A program made the translations under genes and the position numbers. From Asticcacaulis sp. MM231 (GTDB lineage Bacteria; Pseudomonadota; Alphaproteobacteria; Caulobacterales; Caulobacteraceae), in the NCBI RefSeq assembly GCF_964186625.1, contig NZ_OZ075110.1, forward strand, positions 506,285 to 570,284: a DNA stretch of 64,000 bases. Reading direction: 5' to 3'. The first letter of the stretch is position 1; every line of letters begins with the position of its first letter. Under the pieces are notes generated by a model. That model had not been told where the DNA came from and did no database searches. It was given only the letters and a program-made list of their open reading frames with translations. This document shows positions 46,865-56,287 of the stretch, piece after piece.

Positions 46865-49738
46865 TTAGTAGGCGTATTTCAAGGTCAGCAGAGCCGTACG
46901 TCCCGATTGAATGATATCGGAAATGGCTTTGGATTTTTCTCCGATATGGGAATAGTAGGTGTAGTTCTTGAACAGGTTGGCGATGGACAGATCAAGCTGA
47001 ACGACGCCAAAATCATAGCCTGCGTGCACATCGAGATGCTGTACCGGATCAACCCACAGATTGTCCCATGAGCCGCCCTTGCCCAGAACGTCGTAATTGG
47101 CAACGTAGGCACCGGAGTAATGGTAGGTGATATCGACCGTAACCTTTTCGCGGGCGTAGTAAAGACCCAGATTGGCCGTCACGTCCGGAGCGTTCTGCAT
47201 ACGCTCATCATGGCCCCAACTGGTGCCAATATCGGCTTTGGAGGTTTGTAAGGCCAGATTACCACCGATCGACAGGCCATTGAAAGGCGCGGGCATGCCG
47301 TCAAATTTCTGTTGCCCTTCAAACTCGATACCCAGGACCGAGGCATCGCCGCCGTTTTTCGGCTGGCTGATCAAAACCGCGCCGCTACCCGAGGTGGCAC
47401 TGTTGATATAGCCGGTGCCGCTGTCGTAAATATAGTTGCTCAAGTCTTTGTAGAAAATACCAACACCGTAATAGCCGCCATTGCTGGTGCGCCACGTGCC
47501 GTTGGCATCGAAGTTGACCGCATCGATCGCTTTCAGGTCAGGATTGCCTTTTGTGATGGTGGTCGTGCCGGTCGACGGATCGTATTTGCTGCTGGAGCTG
47601 CCCCCAAGCTGAAACATCGGCGGACGCGTGTAGCTCGTCCAGATCGAGGCACGATAGACCGTTTTGGCGTCAGGACGGTAATTCAGGAATACGCTTGGAA
47701 GAACCTTGGTAAAGCTGGCCTTATTGGACTGGAATTCGCCCGGTACTTCAATCACGTTCGTCGAATCATCGGGATCGGGCTCGAAGTTGCGCACCCAGTA
47801 GGTATTTTTGACGTCCGTCAACTCGTATCGGATGCCGGGGATGATTTCGAGCGTATCTGTTGCGAACTTGCCCATCACATAGGCCGCGCTGACGGTCTCG
47901 GTGCCCGACAGTGTGTTACAGTTGTAATTGGTAAGCACGCCCAGTGCTGTACCGCCACCGGTACAGATGTCGCTTGCGGCATCAAGCTTTGCCTGAGTAT
48001 CCGTGAGTGCGTTGTAGCGTGCGGCGACGACCTGATGGTTGACGATAGGCACCAGATAATCATACTTGCCAGGGAAGCCGGGATAGTAACCGATGATGGC
48101 GGCTGTATCGGCGCCGAGGCTGGACGCCGGATCGGGGTCTGTGACCGTATAATCGCGATTACTGACATCGCGGTTGCTCGTTACGTATTTCGCGCCAAAC
48201 GAGATCGATTGCAGAAGCCTCTGGTCGAAGTCATAGCCGCCATCAAAGCGCGCGCCGTATTTTTCCTGCTGGCTGAGACCCGATGTCACTTCATAACAGC
48301 AAGGCGCTGGCATGGTGCCGGGATTGAGGGCTGTAGACTCCATGCCGGGCGTCAGGTGGGCGACCGGGAAATTATCCGCGCCATAGGTGACAAGCGTTGC
48401 GGCTCCGTAAGGTGCTGCACCACTGCTGGTGGAACCGGCGGGAATAGAGGTGGTCCACATTTCCAGATGGTTGGGGCGGTCGTTGCGGCCGAAGGAGTAG
48501 AAGACGTTCGGTTCAAAGTGCCACTTGCCGACGCGCTTCTTTACACCCAGGTCGAGCGTGCTGAGATTGGAGTGCAGAGGGTTGGTTTCATACCACAGAC
48601 GGTTGGATACCGCCGGGATGGTCGTTTGATAGAGGCCGTTGCCAACGGCGATATAGCCGTCTTTAAGGTTACCGTCAGCATCCAGGGGGCTGGTGCCTTC
48701 ATTGCGCACCGTGCCTTCACCTACGATTTGATTGAGGCTCGAATTCTGTGTCGTCCAGTCATGGGCGTAGGTGAGGTGCATATAGTAGCTGGTATCCACG
48801 TCCGGACGCCAATCAAGTGATACCGTGCCGCCCCAGAGTTCGGTATGGCCGCTGGAAACGCCGACATTGAAGCCCGTCAGGATAAGATCCTGAATGGGGT
48901 CCATGCCTGACGGGATATTGCCATTGGCGTCCACATAGGACAGGGCGTAGGCCCGGTCACCGCCGGACGCTTCCATAACGCCGCCGAGTTCCGAATTGGC
49001 GTAGTGGCGCAGATTGTAATAGGCGCTGACATAGACACCGAAATTCTCTTCAGCGCCGAATTTGCGCGAAAAGTCGGCCGCAGCGCCGTAACCGGTGCTG
49101 TCTGCACCCAGATCGTCCGCCTGGCTTTCAAAATTGCCACTTACAGAGAGCGAGCCTCTTTGCTTGCCCTTGAAGTCAAACGCCGTTGGCGTGCGGAAAT
49201 CAATCGTTCCACCGATCGCGTCGCCATCCATATTGGCGGTCGATGTCTTATTGAGAACAATGGTTTGCAGGCCGGAGGGCGGAATGAGGTTGAGTTGAAC
49301 CCCGCGCGAATAGGGCTGGGCCTGGGCCACGGCCACGCCGTTGATCAGGTTGACATTGTACTCCGAATTCATACTGCGGATCGAGACATACTGCCCTTCA
49401 CCGCGCGACGCACCGTCGATACCGCCAATGAACGAGTTGCCGGTCATCATGACGTTGACGCCCGGCATGAGACCAAGAATTTCTGCCGCATTGTGCACAG
49501 CCGTACGCTGAAGGTCGGCCGCTGAAAGGACGGAAATTGAATTGTCCGATTTCAACTGCATTGTTTTCGCTGTGAACCGGTTGCTGACGATCACGACCTC
49601 GGTGCTGCCTGTTTCTGCTGCCTTCGCATCGGGTGCAGCCTCCTGCGCCCATGCCGAGCCACATAGAAGGCCTAGGGTCAATACGCCTGAGCCGAGCGCC
49701 GTGGCGCTCATAAGCGTGGCGGTGAATGTCTTTCGCAT
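46865..49738 (-). CDS. TonB-dependent outer-membrane receptor
   Basis: A 957-residue receptor with signal peptide (MRKTFTATLMSATALGSGVL, cleavage after SAWAQ). The plug domain is at about 50-200 (SVLSAADLQRTAVHNAAEIL, GDAIGGTIDFRTPTAF), followed by a 22-strand barrel ending in alternating aromatics with a C-terminal Tyr (LLTLKYAY). This is the Proteobacterial carbohydrate-type TonB receptor found next to glycoside hydrolases, so import of manno-oligosaccharides is inferred from GH92, GH76 and GH2 nearby. A ribosome binding site AGGAT precedes the start. Bases 49739-50113 are its AT-rich upstream region and contain an AATATTCC half-site (50058-50065). Confidence 0.93.
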   Translation of the reverse strand: MRKTFTATLMSATALGSGVLTLGLLCGSAWAQEAAPDAKAAETGSTEVVIVSNRFTAKTMQLKSDNSISVLSAADLQRTAVHNAAEILGLMPGVNVMMTGNSFIGGIDGASRGEGQYVSIRSMNSEYNVNLINGVAVAQAQPYSRGVQLNLIPPSGLQTIVLNKTSTANMDGDAIGGTIDFRTPTAFDFKGKQRGSLSVSGNFESQADDLGADSTGYGAAADFSRKFGAEENFGVYVSAYYNLRHYANSELGGVMEASGGDRAYALSYVDANGNIPSGMDPIQDLILTGFNVGVSSGHTELWGGTVSLDWRPDVDTSYYMHLTYAHDWTTQNSSLNQIVGEGTVRNEGTSPLDADGNLKDGYIAVGNGLYQTTIPAVSNRLWYETNPLHSNLSTLDLGVKKRVGKWHFEPNVFYSFGRNDRPNHLEMWTTSIPAGSTSSGAAPYGAATLVTYGADNFPVAHLTPGMESTALNPGTMPAPCCYEVTSGLSQQEKYGARFDGGYDFDQRLLQSISFGAKYVTSNRDVSNRDYTVTDPDPASSLGADTAAIIGYYPGFPGKYDYLVPIVNHQVVAARYNALTDTQAKLDAASDICTGGGTALGVLTNYNCNTLSGTETVSAAYVMGKFATDTLEIIPGIRYELTDVKNTYWVRNFEPDPDDSTNVIEVPGEFQSNKASFTKVLPSVFLNYRPDAKTVYRASIWTSYTRPPMFQLGGSSSSKYDPSTGTTTITKGNPDLKAIDAVNFDANGTWRTSNGGYYGVGIFYKDLSNYIYDSGTGYINSATSGSGAVLISQPKNGGDASVLGIEFEGQQKFDGMPAPFNGLSIGGNLALQTSKADIGTSWGHDERMQNAPDVTANLGLYYAREKVTVDITYHYSGAYVANYDVLGKGGSWDNLWVDPVQHLDVHAGYDFGVVQLDLSIANLFKNYTYYSHIGEKSKAISDIIQSGRTALLTLKYAY

Positions 49739-50113
49739 GATCGTATCCTGGGGCTAGAATGACATAAGGGCAGGTCCAGGCGCGCTGGACGGACGGTGAA
49801 ACAAAGGATTCCGGCGCTGACTCAACGGAGAACGGTTCCGTTTGTGGCAACACCGGTAGCGGGTGTGTAAGGCGACCCACATAGGTGACGTGTCCAGATC
49901 TCTCGGGGCCAGGTTGATAAACTTGGCGAAACGAAGGTCGTTTCGTCGAGGTGCCGGTTTGGCGGGTTGCGTATGTTTGACATCCTGAGAGTCAAGACTG
50001 TGTCTGAAAGTTGGAATAAAAATTTCATAAAGTCAAAATAATTTATTTTTATTTCAAAATATTCCGAAGGCTAAGGGTAGCTTTAATATGTTGATTAATA
50101 ACGATAAAATAAA

Positions 50114-50143
50114 ATAACCTTGCGCAGTTCTGCGCAAGGTTAT
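50114..50143 (-). terminator. terminator of the iolG-permease-PfkB-GH4 operon
   Basis: ATAACCTTGCGCAG, TT, CTGCGCAAGGTTAT is a perfect 14-bp inverted repeat. On the minus strand it is followed by TTTATTTTAT, and it lies 58 bases after the GH4 stop. Confidence 0.8.
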
Positions 50144-50201
50144 CTGAAATTGTTAGAAATGATGCAGAAAGGACACAAAAAATCCCAGCCGGCGAGAGGC
50201 A

Positions 50202-51626
50202 CTAACAGTGGATGCAGGTCGGATCCAAAAGGTCATGCAAAAGGGGATCAGAGGCTTCCCAATCGCCAATCGCCGGGTGCAGCAGGAAGGCTTTGCGAGC
50301 GATCAGCCTGGCCAGAGGATGGGAAAGGGCGTTGTCTTGATGGTCGGCGGCTGTCATGGCTGATTTAATGGCTGCCCGCTCATAGGCTTTGACGGCATGG
50401 ACCAAACCTTTGACCTCGTCCGGCAAACGACCCAGCGGTTCTGGGATGATAGAGTTTCGGCTCACCTGACAGGGGGTTTCGATAATGTCAGCAGCGGCTA
50501 GATCGCTCAAGGTGCCATTATTGCGCGTGTTGACTATGATGCGAGAAGGCGCCTCAGAGCTCAGCGCTGTAATCACATCCATCGCTATCTTATGGTATCC
50601 GCTGGCAACACGGAAGGGATCTTCATCAAAGGTTGCCTCAGCGTCAAAAGCCGAGCCGCCCTTGGCTTCGAGGCGCATGTAAGATCCTGACCGTCGGTTG
50701 AGATAGGCGGCATAGGTGGCGATCGCGTCTTGATTGGAGCCGGCGCGCAGTTCTGCATCCAGGGCTTTCAGTAGCGATTCATTGAGTTTTTCAACCTCGG
50801 CACCGCGGCTTCCACCATGCATCTTTTGCTTATCCAGCGCCTTGCGACGATTATAATAGAAATAAAGGTACTCTGTCGGGATGAGGCCCAACTGGCGTAT
50901 CATATCGCCGTCAAATAAGGGGACATGATAAAAACTGGCCAGAAGCGCATCATCCGCCAGAACCTGGGCGGTGATGTCCTCGCCGCGCAGGCGGATTTTG
51001 CGAATCCAACCGAGATGATTGAGGCCTATATATTCGCAATGCACCTCATCATGGCGGGCGCCCAAGGCCCTGGCAATGTGATGCATCAGTTCTGTCGGCG
51101 TGTCGCATATGCCAACGACCTTGGCGTTCGTATGGGTGGACAAGGCCTGAGTGATGAGTCCGGCCGGATTGGTGAAGGAGACTATCCAGCCTTCAGGGGC
51201 ATATTTTTCAACAATACGCGCTTGTTCGAGAACAACGGGCACGGTCCGCAGTGCCATCGCCGCGCCGGCGGGGCCGGTGGTTTCCTGGCCCGGATAATTG
51301 TTTTTAATCGCCGCCAGTTCGTCCGCGGCACGCGACGTGATGCCGCCTACACGGATGGAATTCATGATGTAGTCGCAACCCTCGACAGCGGCCTCTATCT
51401 TGTCGGCGACAGTGATCTTGAGTGTGCCCCCTTCGCGGGCGACGATAGCCCGCCCCAGAGCCGCCATGAGCTGAACCCGGTTTTCGTCGGGATCATAAAG
51501 CGCCATTTCCCGGATACCCAGGTTTTGGGCAATGTCATTAATGCCGAAAATAACAAGAGGTGTTCGAATGCCGCCTCCACCAATCAGGGATACTTTGCCG
51601 TTAAGCCCGTTCGTAGGTTTGGTCAT
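50202..51626 (-). CDS. GH4 family glycoside hydrolase (6-phospho-glucosidase/alpha-glycosidase type)
   Basis: A 474-residue NAD- and Mn-dependent GH4 enzyme. The Rossmann start is [14 protein letters not shown] and the metal/catalytic region is [14 protein letters not shown] with the family Cys. [13 protein letters not shown] carries the conserved His, and ELPAxxx-like C-terminal segments are present. GH4 enzymes cleave glycosides by an oxidation-elimination route, some on 6-phosphosugars and some on free sugars. The start overlaps the PfkB gene by 26 bases. A coupled kinase suggests a phosphorylated substrate, but this is inference. Confidence 0.88.
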   Translation of the reverse strand: MTKPTNGLNGKVSLIGGGGIRTPLVIFGINDIAQNLGIREMALYDPDENRVQLMAALGRAIVAREGGTLKITVADKIEAAVEGCDYIMNSIRVGGITSRAADELAAIKNNYPGQETTGPAGAAMALRTVPVVLEQARIVEKYAPEGWIVSFTNPAGLITQALSTHTNAKVVGICDTPTELMHHIARALGARHDEVHCEYIGLNHLGWIRKIRLRGEDITAQVLADDALLASFYHVPLFDGDMIRQLGLIPTEYLYFYYNRRKALDKQKMHGGSRGAEVEKLNESLLKALDAELRAGSNQDAIATYAAYLNRRSGSYMRLEAKGGSAFDAEATFDEDPFRVASGYHKIAMDVITALSSEAPSRIIVNTRNNGTLSDLAAADIIETPCQVSRNSIIPEPLGRLPDEVKGLVHAVKAYERAAIKSAMTAADHQDNALSHPLARLIARKAFLLHPAIGDWEASDPLLHDLLDPTCIHC

Positions 51627-52533
51627 AAAAACTCCTGTACATAGAAAGTGGCGGCAACCCGTTCAGGGCGCCTGCGGATTGCGTGGATAGGGCGCCGCTT
51701 ATGCAAGCGCGCTGCAGGCGGACAAGGGGCGTACAGTCGTCCAGAAGTCCGTCAATAAAACCGACATTGAACGCGTCGCCCGCCCCCGTGGTGTCGATGG
51801 CCTTAACGATGGGCGGGTGCGCATGATAGCGTTGGCCGGCGTATTCCGTCATAGCGCCGCGTGCTCCCAGTTTTAATGTGGTGGCCCTCAGGCCTAAGGC
51901 TTTTGTGCGGCTGAAGTAGCTGTCTTCGCTGGCCTGACCACACAACAGCTCGGCTTCTTTCTCGTTAGGCAGGAAATGATCTATCTCGCGCAGTGTGGCG
52001 GCGTTCACCGGATCGCCCAGCCACTCAGGTTGATAGCCCACGTCCAGTGACGTGGTGCAGTTCGCCGATTTTAGGCGTGGCAACATGTGTTCAGCCACCT
52101 CACGGCTCAGAGGCATGGAAAAATGGACATGACGCGCACGTGTCATATGCCCCACGGCCTGATCAGACATCAAGTGTGCCCCGAGGTCGCGGTTCAGGCC
52201 TGTGTGGGTAAAGAAACTACGATCCTGAAGGGTCGATACACTCACGGTCACGCCTGTGGCGCCCTCCATCGCAAGCAGGCTGTCATGGAGTACGCCGAAT
52301 GTGTTCAGTCGGTTATAAATCCACTGTGTGTCGCTGCTACCCATAAGGCCCATCAGGGAGACGGAGCGGCCGATCCGGGCCAGACCGCAGGCGGTCGTAG
52401 CCGCGCCGCCACCGAGTTCCTTGGTGTAGGCGTCTGTCAGCACCTCTTCACCCGGGCGAGGCCAGCGGGCGAACCCGCTGAACACATGGTCGAGATAGAT
52501 TTCGCCTACAACCGTTACATCCAGCGCTTTCAT
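51601..52533 (-). CDS. PfkB-family carbohydrate kinase
   Basis: A 310-residue ribokinase-fold kinase with the N-terminal GGGAATTACGLARIG motif and the ATP/anion-hole motif DTTGAGDAFNVGF (catalytic Asp in GAGD) near the C-terminus. These kinases phosphorylate sugars such as ribose, fructose and inosine-type nucleosides. Its overlap with GH4 (26 bases) and the permease (4 bases) shows a coupled operon: import, phosphorylation and cleavage or oxidation. The substrate is unknown; a sugar released with inositol is one possibility. Confidence 0.9.
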   Translation of the reverse strand: MKALDVTVVGEIYLDHVFSGFARWPRPGEEVLTDAYTKELGGGAATTACGLARIGRSVSLMGLMGSSDTQWIYNRLNTFGVLHDSLLAMEGATGVTVSVSTLQDRSFFTHTGLNRDLGAHLMSDQAVGHMTRARHVHFSMPLSREVAEHMLPRLKSANCTTSLDVGYQPEWLGDPVNAATLREIDHFLPNEKEAELLCGQASEDSYFSRTKALGLRATTLKLGARGAMTEYAGQRYHAHPPIVKAIDTTGAGDAFNVGFIDGLLDDCTPLVRLQRACISGALSTQSAGALNGLPPLSMYRSFYDQTYERA

Positions 52534-53954
52534 GACTTTGCCTCAAAGGGCCAGTCTTTCTGATGGAAAGCCAAGCCGAGGAAAATCGCTGCGCCGATGG
52601 CAAACAAGCCCATGCCCATAAAGATATAGATCAGCTTGGAGGTCGTGACGATATAGATCCAGCCCGCAAGTGAGATCAAAGCCGGTATCGGGAAGAGTGG
52701 CATCTTGTAGGGTTTGGCATCCGTGCCGGTTCCACTCAGGTGGTAATCCTGTTGGAATTGCTCCTGTAGCTGCTTGCGCCGTAGAATGACGGCCAGGCAC
52801 TGGAAACTATACTGAAAGAGAGTCTGGACCACGATAAGAACCGAAATGAGGGCGTTCAGGGACAGAAAGCAGGCGATCGCTGAGGCAACACCCATGACAA
52901 CCAAAGAGACCGTTGGGAAGTGGCCCTTGGGATGCACGGCCGCAAAGATTTTGAAAAATTTTCCTTCAAGCGCGGCGGCATACGGAATGCGTGAATACCC
53001 CAGCAAAACGACATAGGCCGAGCCCCATCCCGCGATCATGATCAAGATGGCGACAATAATGCCGCCGGTGCGGCCGTAGAGGTGGGCCATGAAGTCCGCC
53101 ACGACCGCCTTCGACACCATGGCTTCGCGCCAGGGTACGACACCCAGGATGGACAGGTTCAGGCCACAATACAGTAAGGCGATCAGGACGATGGCCCAGA
53201 GGATTGATCGCGGAATAACCTTGCGGGGCTGTTTGACTTCACCGGCCAGCATACACACATTGCTGTATCCGCCGTAATCATAGACCGCGATCAAGGTTGT
53301 CGAACCCAATCCCATGAGGAAGCCCGTGGTCATGTTGAAGGCGCCGGGCGGAAAATCAAAGGCGATGCGGGCATCGAAATGGGTCATGCCGGCGAAGATG
53401 ATCCATAGCAAGGAAACGACCACGATGGCGGTCGTGATGAGAGAAATGATCTGTATCTTACGGATGTTGCGATACAGGAGCCATGTGTTCAAAAGGCAAA
53501 GAGCGGCTGCGCACAGCGTCAGGGTCGTGGCCTTAAGCTGCGGAAAAAGATAACTGAGATAACTCACAAAGCCGACGGCGCCAGCGGCAACATTAAGCGG
53601 GCCATTCATGAGAGATTGCCACAAGAACAAAAAGCCGAACATGTTGCCGAGCTTTTTTTCGTCAAACAGGCGACGCAAATATTGATAGGAGCCGCCTGAA
53701 TGCGGCATGGCGGCGCCAAGCTCGGCCCACACAAAACCATCGCTAAGGGATATGACAGCGCCCAGAATCCAGCCGATCAGGGCTTGTGGTCCACCCATGG
53801 CTCCCAAGGCGAGGGGGATCGTAATGAAGGGACCAATACCCACCATGTTGAGCATATTGGCTGACAGGGCGCCCCAGAATCCCAATTCGCGGCGTGGCTT
53901 TAACGTAGCCGCCACCGTGATGTCGGCGGGGATGACGGGGGGAGGGGCTGCCAT
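52530..53954 (-). CDS. APC-superfamily permease
   Basis: A 474-residue protein with about 12 membrane segments. It begins ELGFWGALSANMLNMVGIGP, which carries the unwound-helix G-I-G substrate motif of amino acid-polyamine-organocation permeases. PHSGGSYQYLRRLF is the usual loop after helix 2. Family members move amino acids, but the operon (inositol dehydrogenase, sugar kinase, GH4) makes a polyol or glycoside substrate possible. No ABC or SLC2-like inositol transporter is present in the window. It overlaps the kinase gene by 4 bases. Confidence 0.88.
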   Translation of the reverse strand: MAAPPPVIPADITVAATLKPRRELGFWGALSANMLNMVGIGPFITIPLALGAMGGPQALIGWILGAVISLSDGFVWAELGAAMPHSGGSYQYLRRLFDEKKLGNMFGFLFLWQSLMNGPLNVAAGAVGFVSYLSYLFPQLKATTLTLCAAALCLLNTWLLYRNIRKIQIISLITTAIVVVSLLWIIFAGMTHFDARIAFDFPPGAFNMTTGFLMGLGSTTLIAVYDYGGYSNVCMLAGEVKQPRKVIPRSILWAIVLIALLYCGLNLSILGVVPWREAMVSKAVVADFMAHLYGRTGGIIVAILIMIAGWGSAYVVLLGYSRIPYAAALEGKFFKIFAAVHPKGHFPTVSLVVMGVASAIACFLSLNALISVLIVVQTLFQYSFQCLAVILRRKQLQEQFQQDYHLSGTGTDAKPYKMPLFPIPALISLAGWIYIVTTSKLIYIFMGMGLFAIGAAIFLGLAFHQKDWPFEAKS

Positions 53955-53968
53955 ACCAGTTTGTCCTT

Positions 53969-54955
53969 TTAGAGATGTACAACCTGACCGGTTGTCGCTG
54001 AACGGGCCGCGGCCTCAGCCAAGGCGAGGGCGCGAATCGCGTCCTGATAGCCGACGCGTGGTTTTGAGGCGCCGGTGATAATGTCGGCAAAATGATCGGC
54101 TTCGGCGCGATAGGCGTCGGCGTAACGCGACAGAAAAAAGTTCTGGAAGGTGTCTGCCTGAGCGCCATCCTGACCCCAGTGCGATACAGTGGTTTCGGTC
54201 AGATTGTCAGCTTTAAGCAGGCCTTTTGATCCATAGGCTTCGATACGTTGATCATAGCCATAACCAGAGCGACGTGAGTTGCTTATGACGCACATCTTGC
54301 CGGAAGCCGTTTTGAGTACGGTGCGCGCCGTATCGAAATCCCCAGCGCTCCCTATCGCCGGATCGATCAGACAGGCGGTGGTTGCGAAAACCTCAACGGG
54401 TTCTTCGTCGAGCAGAAAGCGAGCCATATCAAAATCGTGGATCGCCATGTCCTTAAACAGCCCCCCGGACACCTTGATATAAGAGACGGGTGGGGGGGAT
54501 GGATCGTGACTGACGATCAGCAAGGATTCCAGGCTGCCAATACGCCCGTCTAGGATGTGTTGCTTAAGTGTAGAGAAATGCCTGTCAAAGCGACGGTTAA
54601 AACCCAGAAGAAGGGGGACGTTGTCGCCACTCATGACCTCTGCAGCGCCGAGCGCCGCGGTCAGATCGAGATCGAGAGGCTTTTCACACATGACAGCCTT
54701 GCCTGCGGCCAGCGCCTGGCGCGTATGGTCCAGGTGCTGATCCGTGGGGCTGGCCACCACGACACCCGCTATCCCGGGGTCGCTTAAAACCGCGTCCAAG
54801 CTCAGAATGTCTGCCCCGACCTGATAGGCGAGAGCTTGGGCAGAGTCTGGCACGGGATCGACGATCGCCTTCACACGCATTTTGGCGTGGGCAGCAATAT
54901 TTTTAGCATGTATTCGGCCAATCCGGCCGGCTCCTAAAATGGCGATATCTAACAT
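53969..54955 (-). CDS. iolG: inositol 2-dehydrogenase-like (Gfo/Idh/MocA family)
   Basis: A 328-residue NAD(P)-dependent oxidoreductase. It has Rossmann GAGRIGRIHAKNI, the catalytic motif EKPLDLD (Lys of the EKP motif) and KDMAIHDFDMARFL with the conserved Asp and His of inositol dehydrogenases. It should oxidise myo-inositol to 2-keto-myo-inositol, the first step feeding IolE. ATG 54955 is chosen because the longer frame (54994) adds a non-family leader. It is the first gene of the minus operon, divergent from the RpiR regulator, with two palindromes between them. Confidence 0.9.
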   Translation of the reverse strand: MLDIAILGAGRIGRIHAKNIAAHAKMRVKAIVDPVPDSAQALAYQVGADILSLDAVLSDPGIAGVVVASPTDQHLDHTRQALAAGKAVMCEKPLDLDLTAALGAAEVMSGDNVPLLLGFNRRFDRHFSTLKQHILDGRIGSLESLLIVSHDPSPPPVSYIKVSGGLFKDMAIHDFDMARFLLDEEPVEVFATTACLIDPAIGSAGDFDTARTVLKTASGKMCVISNSRRSGYGYDQRIEAYGSKGLLKADNLTETTVSHWGQDGAQADTFQNFFLSRYADAYRAEADHFADIITGASKPRVGYQDAIRALALAEAAARSATTGQVVHL

Positions 54956-55073
54956 GATCAGCAGCTCTGAGGTTAAGGGGTGGGTGCAAACCAAAGATTT
55001 AAACGAAAAAGTCCGGCTACCTAACCCTCAAAACGGCAAGACAGGCATGGGCAAAAAAACAATTGCATTATTT

Positions 55074-55115
55074 GGAACAAATATTCCAAAATAAGTCAAC
55101 ATGGAAAAATATTCC
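55074..55115. promoter_or_regulatory. two IolR-type palindromic operators
   Basis: GGAACAAATATTCC (55074-55087, inside the longer TTTGGAA/TTCCAAA palindrome) and GGAAAAATATTCC (55103-55115) lie in the 249-base divergent gap. The first has the GGAA-N6-TTCC form that I recall for the Caulobacter inositol regulon; the second has a 5-base spacer. Their centres are about 29 bases apart. They probably bind the RpiR-family product. Confidence 0.7.
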
Positions 55116-55204
55116 GGCAACCAACTTATGCCAATGTTCAATCTATTATTGTATGGTATGCCAGAAGAAATTACCTCTAAGCAGGACCATTCTAAGGATT
55201 AGCC

Positions 55205-56092
55205 ATGAAGTCAGGCACGGCTGAGACAGCCAAAATCGCCCCCAAAAAAATGTCGCCTCCCCAGACCAGCGCGGATCTCAAGGCGCAGGTGATGGCTATG
55301 CACAACTCGTTCAGCAAACGGATGAAACAGATTGCCAGTTACGTTCTGGATCGCCCGGAAGAATTAGCCTTTGAAACACTGGCTGTCTTTTCTGAGCGCT
55401 CAGGCGTCCAGCCGTCCGCTATTGTTCGCTTTGCAAAGGCGCTCGGCTATTCTGGCGCCAGTCAGATGCAAAAAGTGATCCGTGACGGGCTTCTTGCCAG
55501 CAACATGACGCTAGGTTACGGCGAGCGGGTCCGTCAGTTCAACAAAAAAGTCGGACAGGCCAGTTCCACAGGAGGGGCTGATATATTGGCTGAATATGTC
55601 GATGCTGACAGCCTCTCCTTGCAGAATCTGAAAGAAACGACGAGCGCGGATGACGTATCGGCGGCCGTCGCGCGGATCATTGCCGCTGATACCCTTTACA
55701 TCGTAGGGTTTCGCCGGGCGTTTCCTGTCGCGGCCTATCTGGCCTATTCCTTTCAGAAAATGGGCAAGCCCACCATATTTATTGAAGGTGTTGGTGGTTT
55801 TTCCCAGTCGCAAACCCGCACCATTCGGCCGGTCGATATCATGCTGGCCGTCAGCTACCAACCTAGCGCCGAAGAGACTCTGGCCTGCGCCGAGATCGCC
55901 CATCAGAACGGCGCACCGATTATTTCGATCACGGATTCTATCGTCAATCCTATTGCCCGTATGTCTGTCCAGGCCTTCCAGGTGCGTGAATCTGAGGTGC
56001 GCGCTTTCCGTTCTCTGACGGCGTCTTTATGCCTTGGGCAAACCTTGGTTGTTGGCTACGCCTTCGCCTCAGCCGAAGCCGACGGCTTGTGA
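55205..56092 (+). CDS. iolR: RpiR-family transcriptional regulator (inositol regulator candidate)
   Basis: A 295-residue protein. The N-terminal HTH_6 is at about 25-105 (KRMKQIASYVLDRPEELAFE, SERSGVQPSAIVRFAKALGY). The C-terminal SIS sugar-phosphate-binding domain is at about 145-285 (YIVGFRRAFPVAAYLAYSFQ, AVSYQPSAEETLACAEIA). In Caulobacter and rhizobia this type represses iol genes and responds to an inositol breakdown intermediate. The two upstream palindromes fit. The hairpin after it (56165) separates it from iolC, so the catabolic operon may have its own promoter. Confidence 0.88.
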   Translation: MKSGTAETAKIAPKKMSPPQTSADLKAQVMAMHNSFSKRMKQIASYVLDRPEELAFETLAVFSERSGVQPSAIVRFAKALGYSGASQMQKVIRDGLLASNMTLGYGERVRQFNKKVGQASSTGGADILAEYVDADSLSLQNLKETTSADDVSAAVARIIAADTLYIVGFRRAFPVAAYLAYSFQKMGKPTIFIEGVGGFSQSQTRTIRPVDIMLAVSYQPSAEETLACAEIAHQNGAPIISITDSIVNPIARMSVQAFQVRESEVRAFRSLTASLCLGQTLVVGYAFASAEADGL

Positions 56093-56164
56093 TTATAGTA
56101 TAAAATGATCGCGGCAATGAAATGATAATTGCAAAATGAAAAAAAATAGAAAATATAGTTCTTA

Positions 56165-56200
56165 GTGGCGATGGCATGATGCCTGAGACCGCCACCTTTA
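56165..56200 (+). terminator. stem-loop between regulator and iolC
   Basis: GTGGCG (56165-56170) pairs with CGCCAC (56190-56195), with an inner GGCAT/ATGCC pair (56173-56177, 56179-56183). CTTTATT follows. It is a weak terminator or attenuator candidate. Confidence 0.4.
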
Positions 56201-56287
56201 TTGCGACCCTCGTGACAAAGACCTTCGATGGTCGCCGTCAGGAACAGGTCGGGGCGATAAGGCGGATTGAGGGAACGAGGAAGCCAA

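Noticed and set aside
47312..48820. 502-residue plus-strand frame
   Set aside because: It is the antisense shadow of the TonB receptor; its composition reflects the GC-rich opposite strand.
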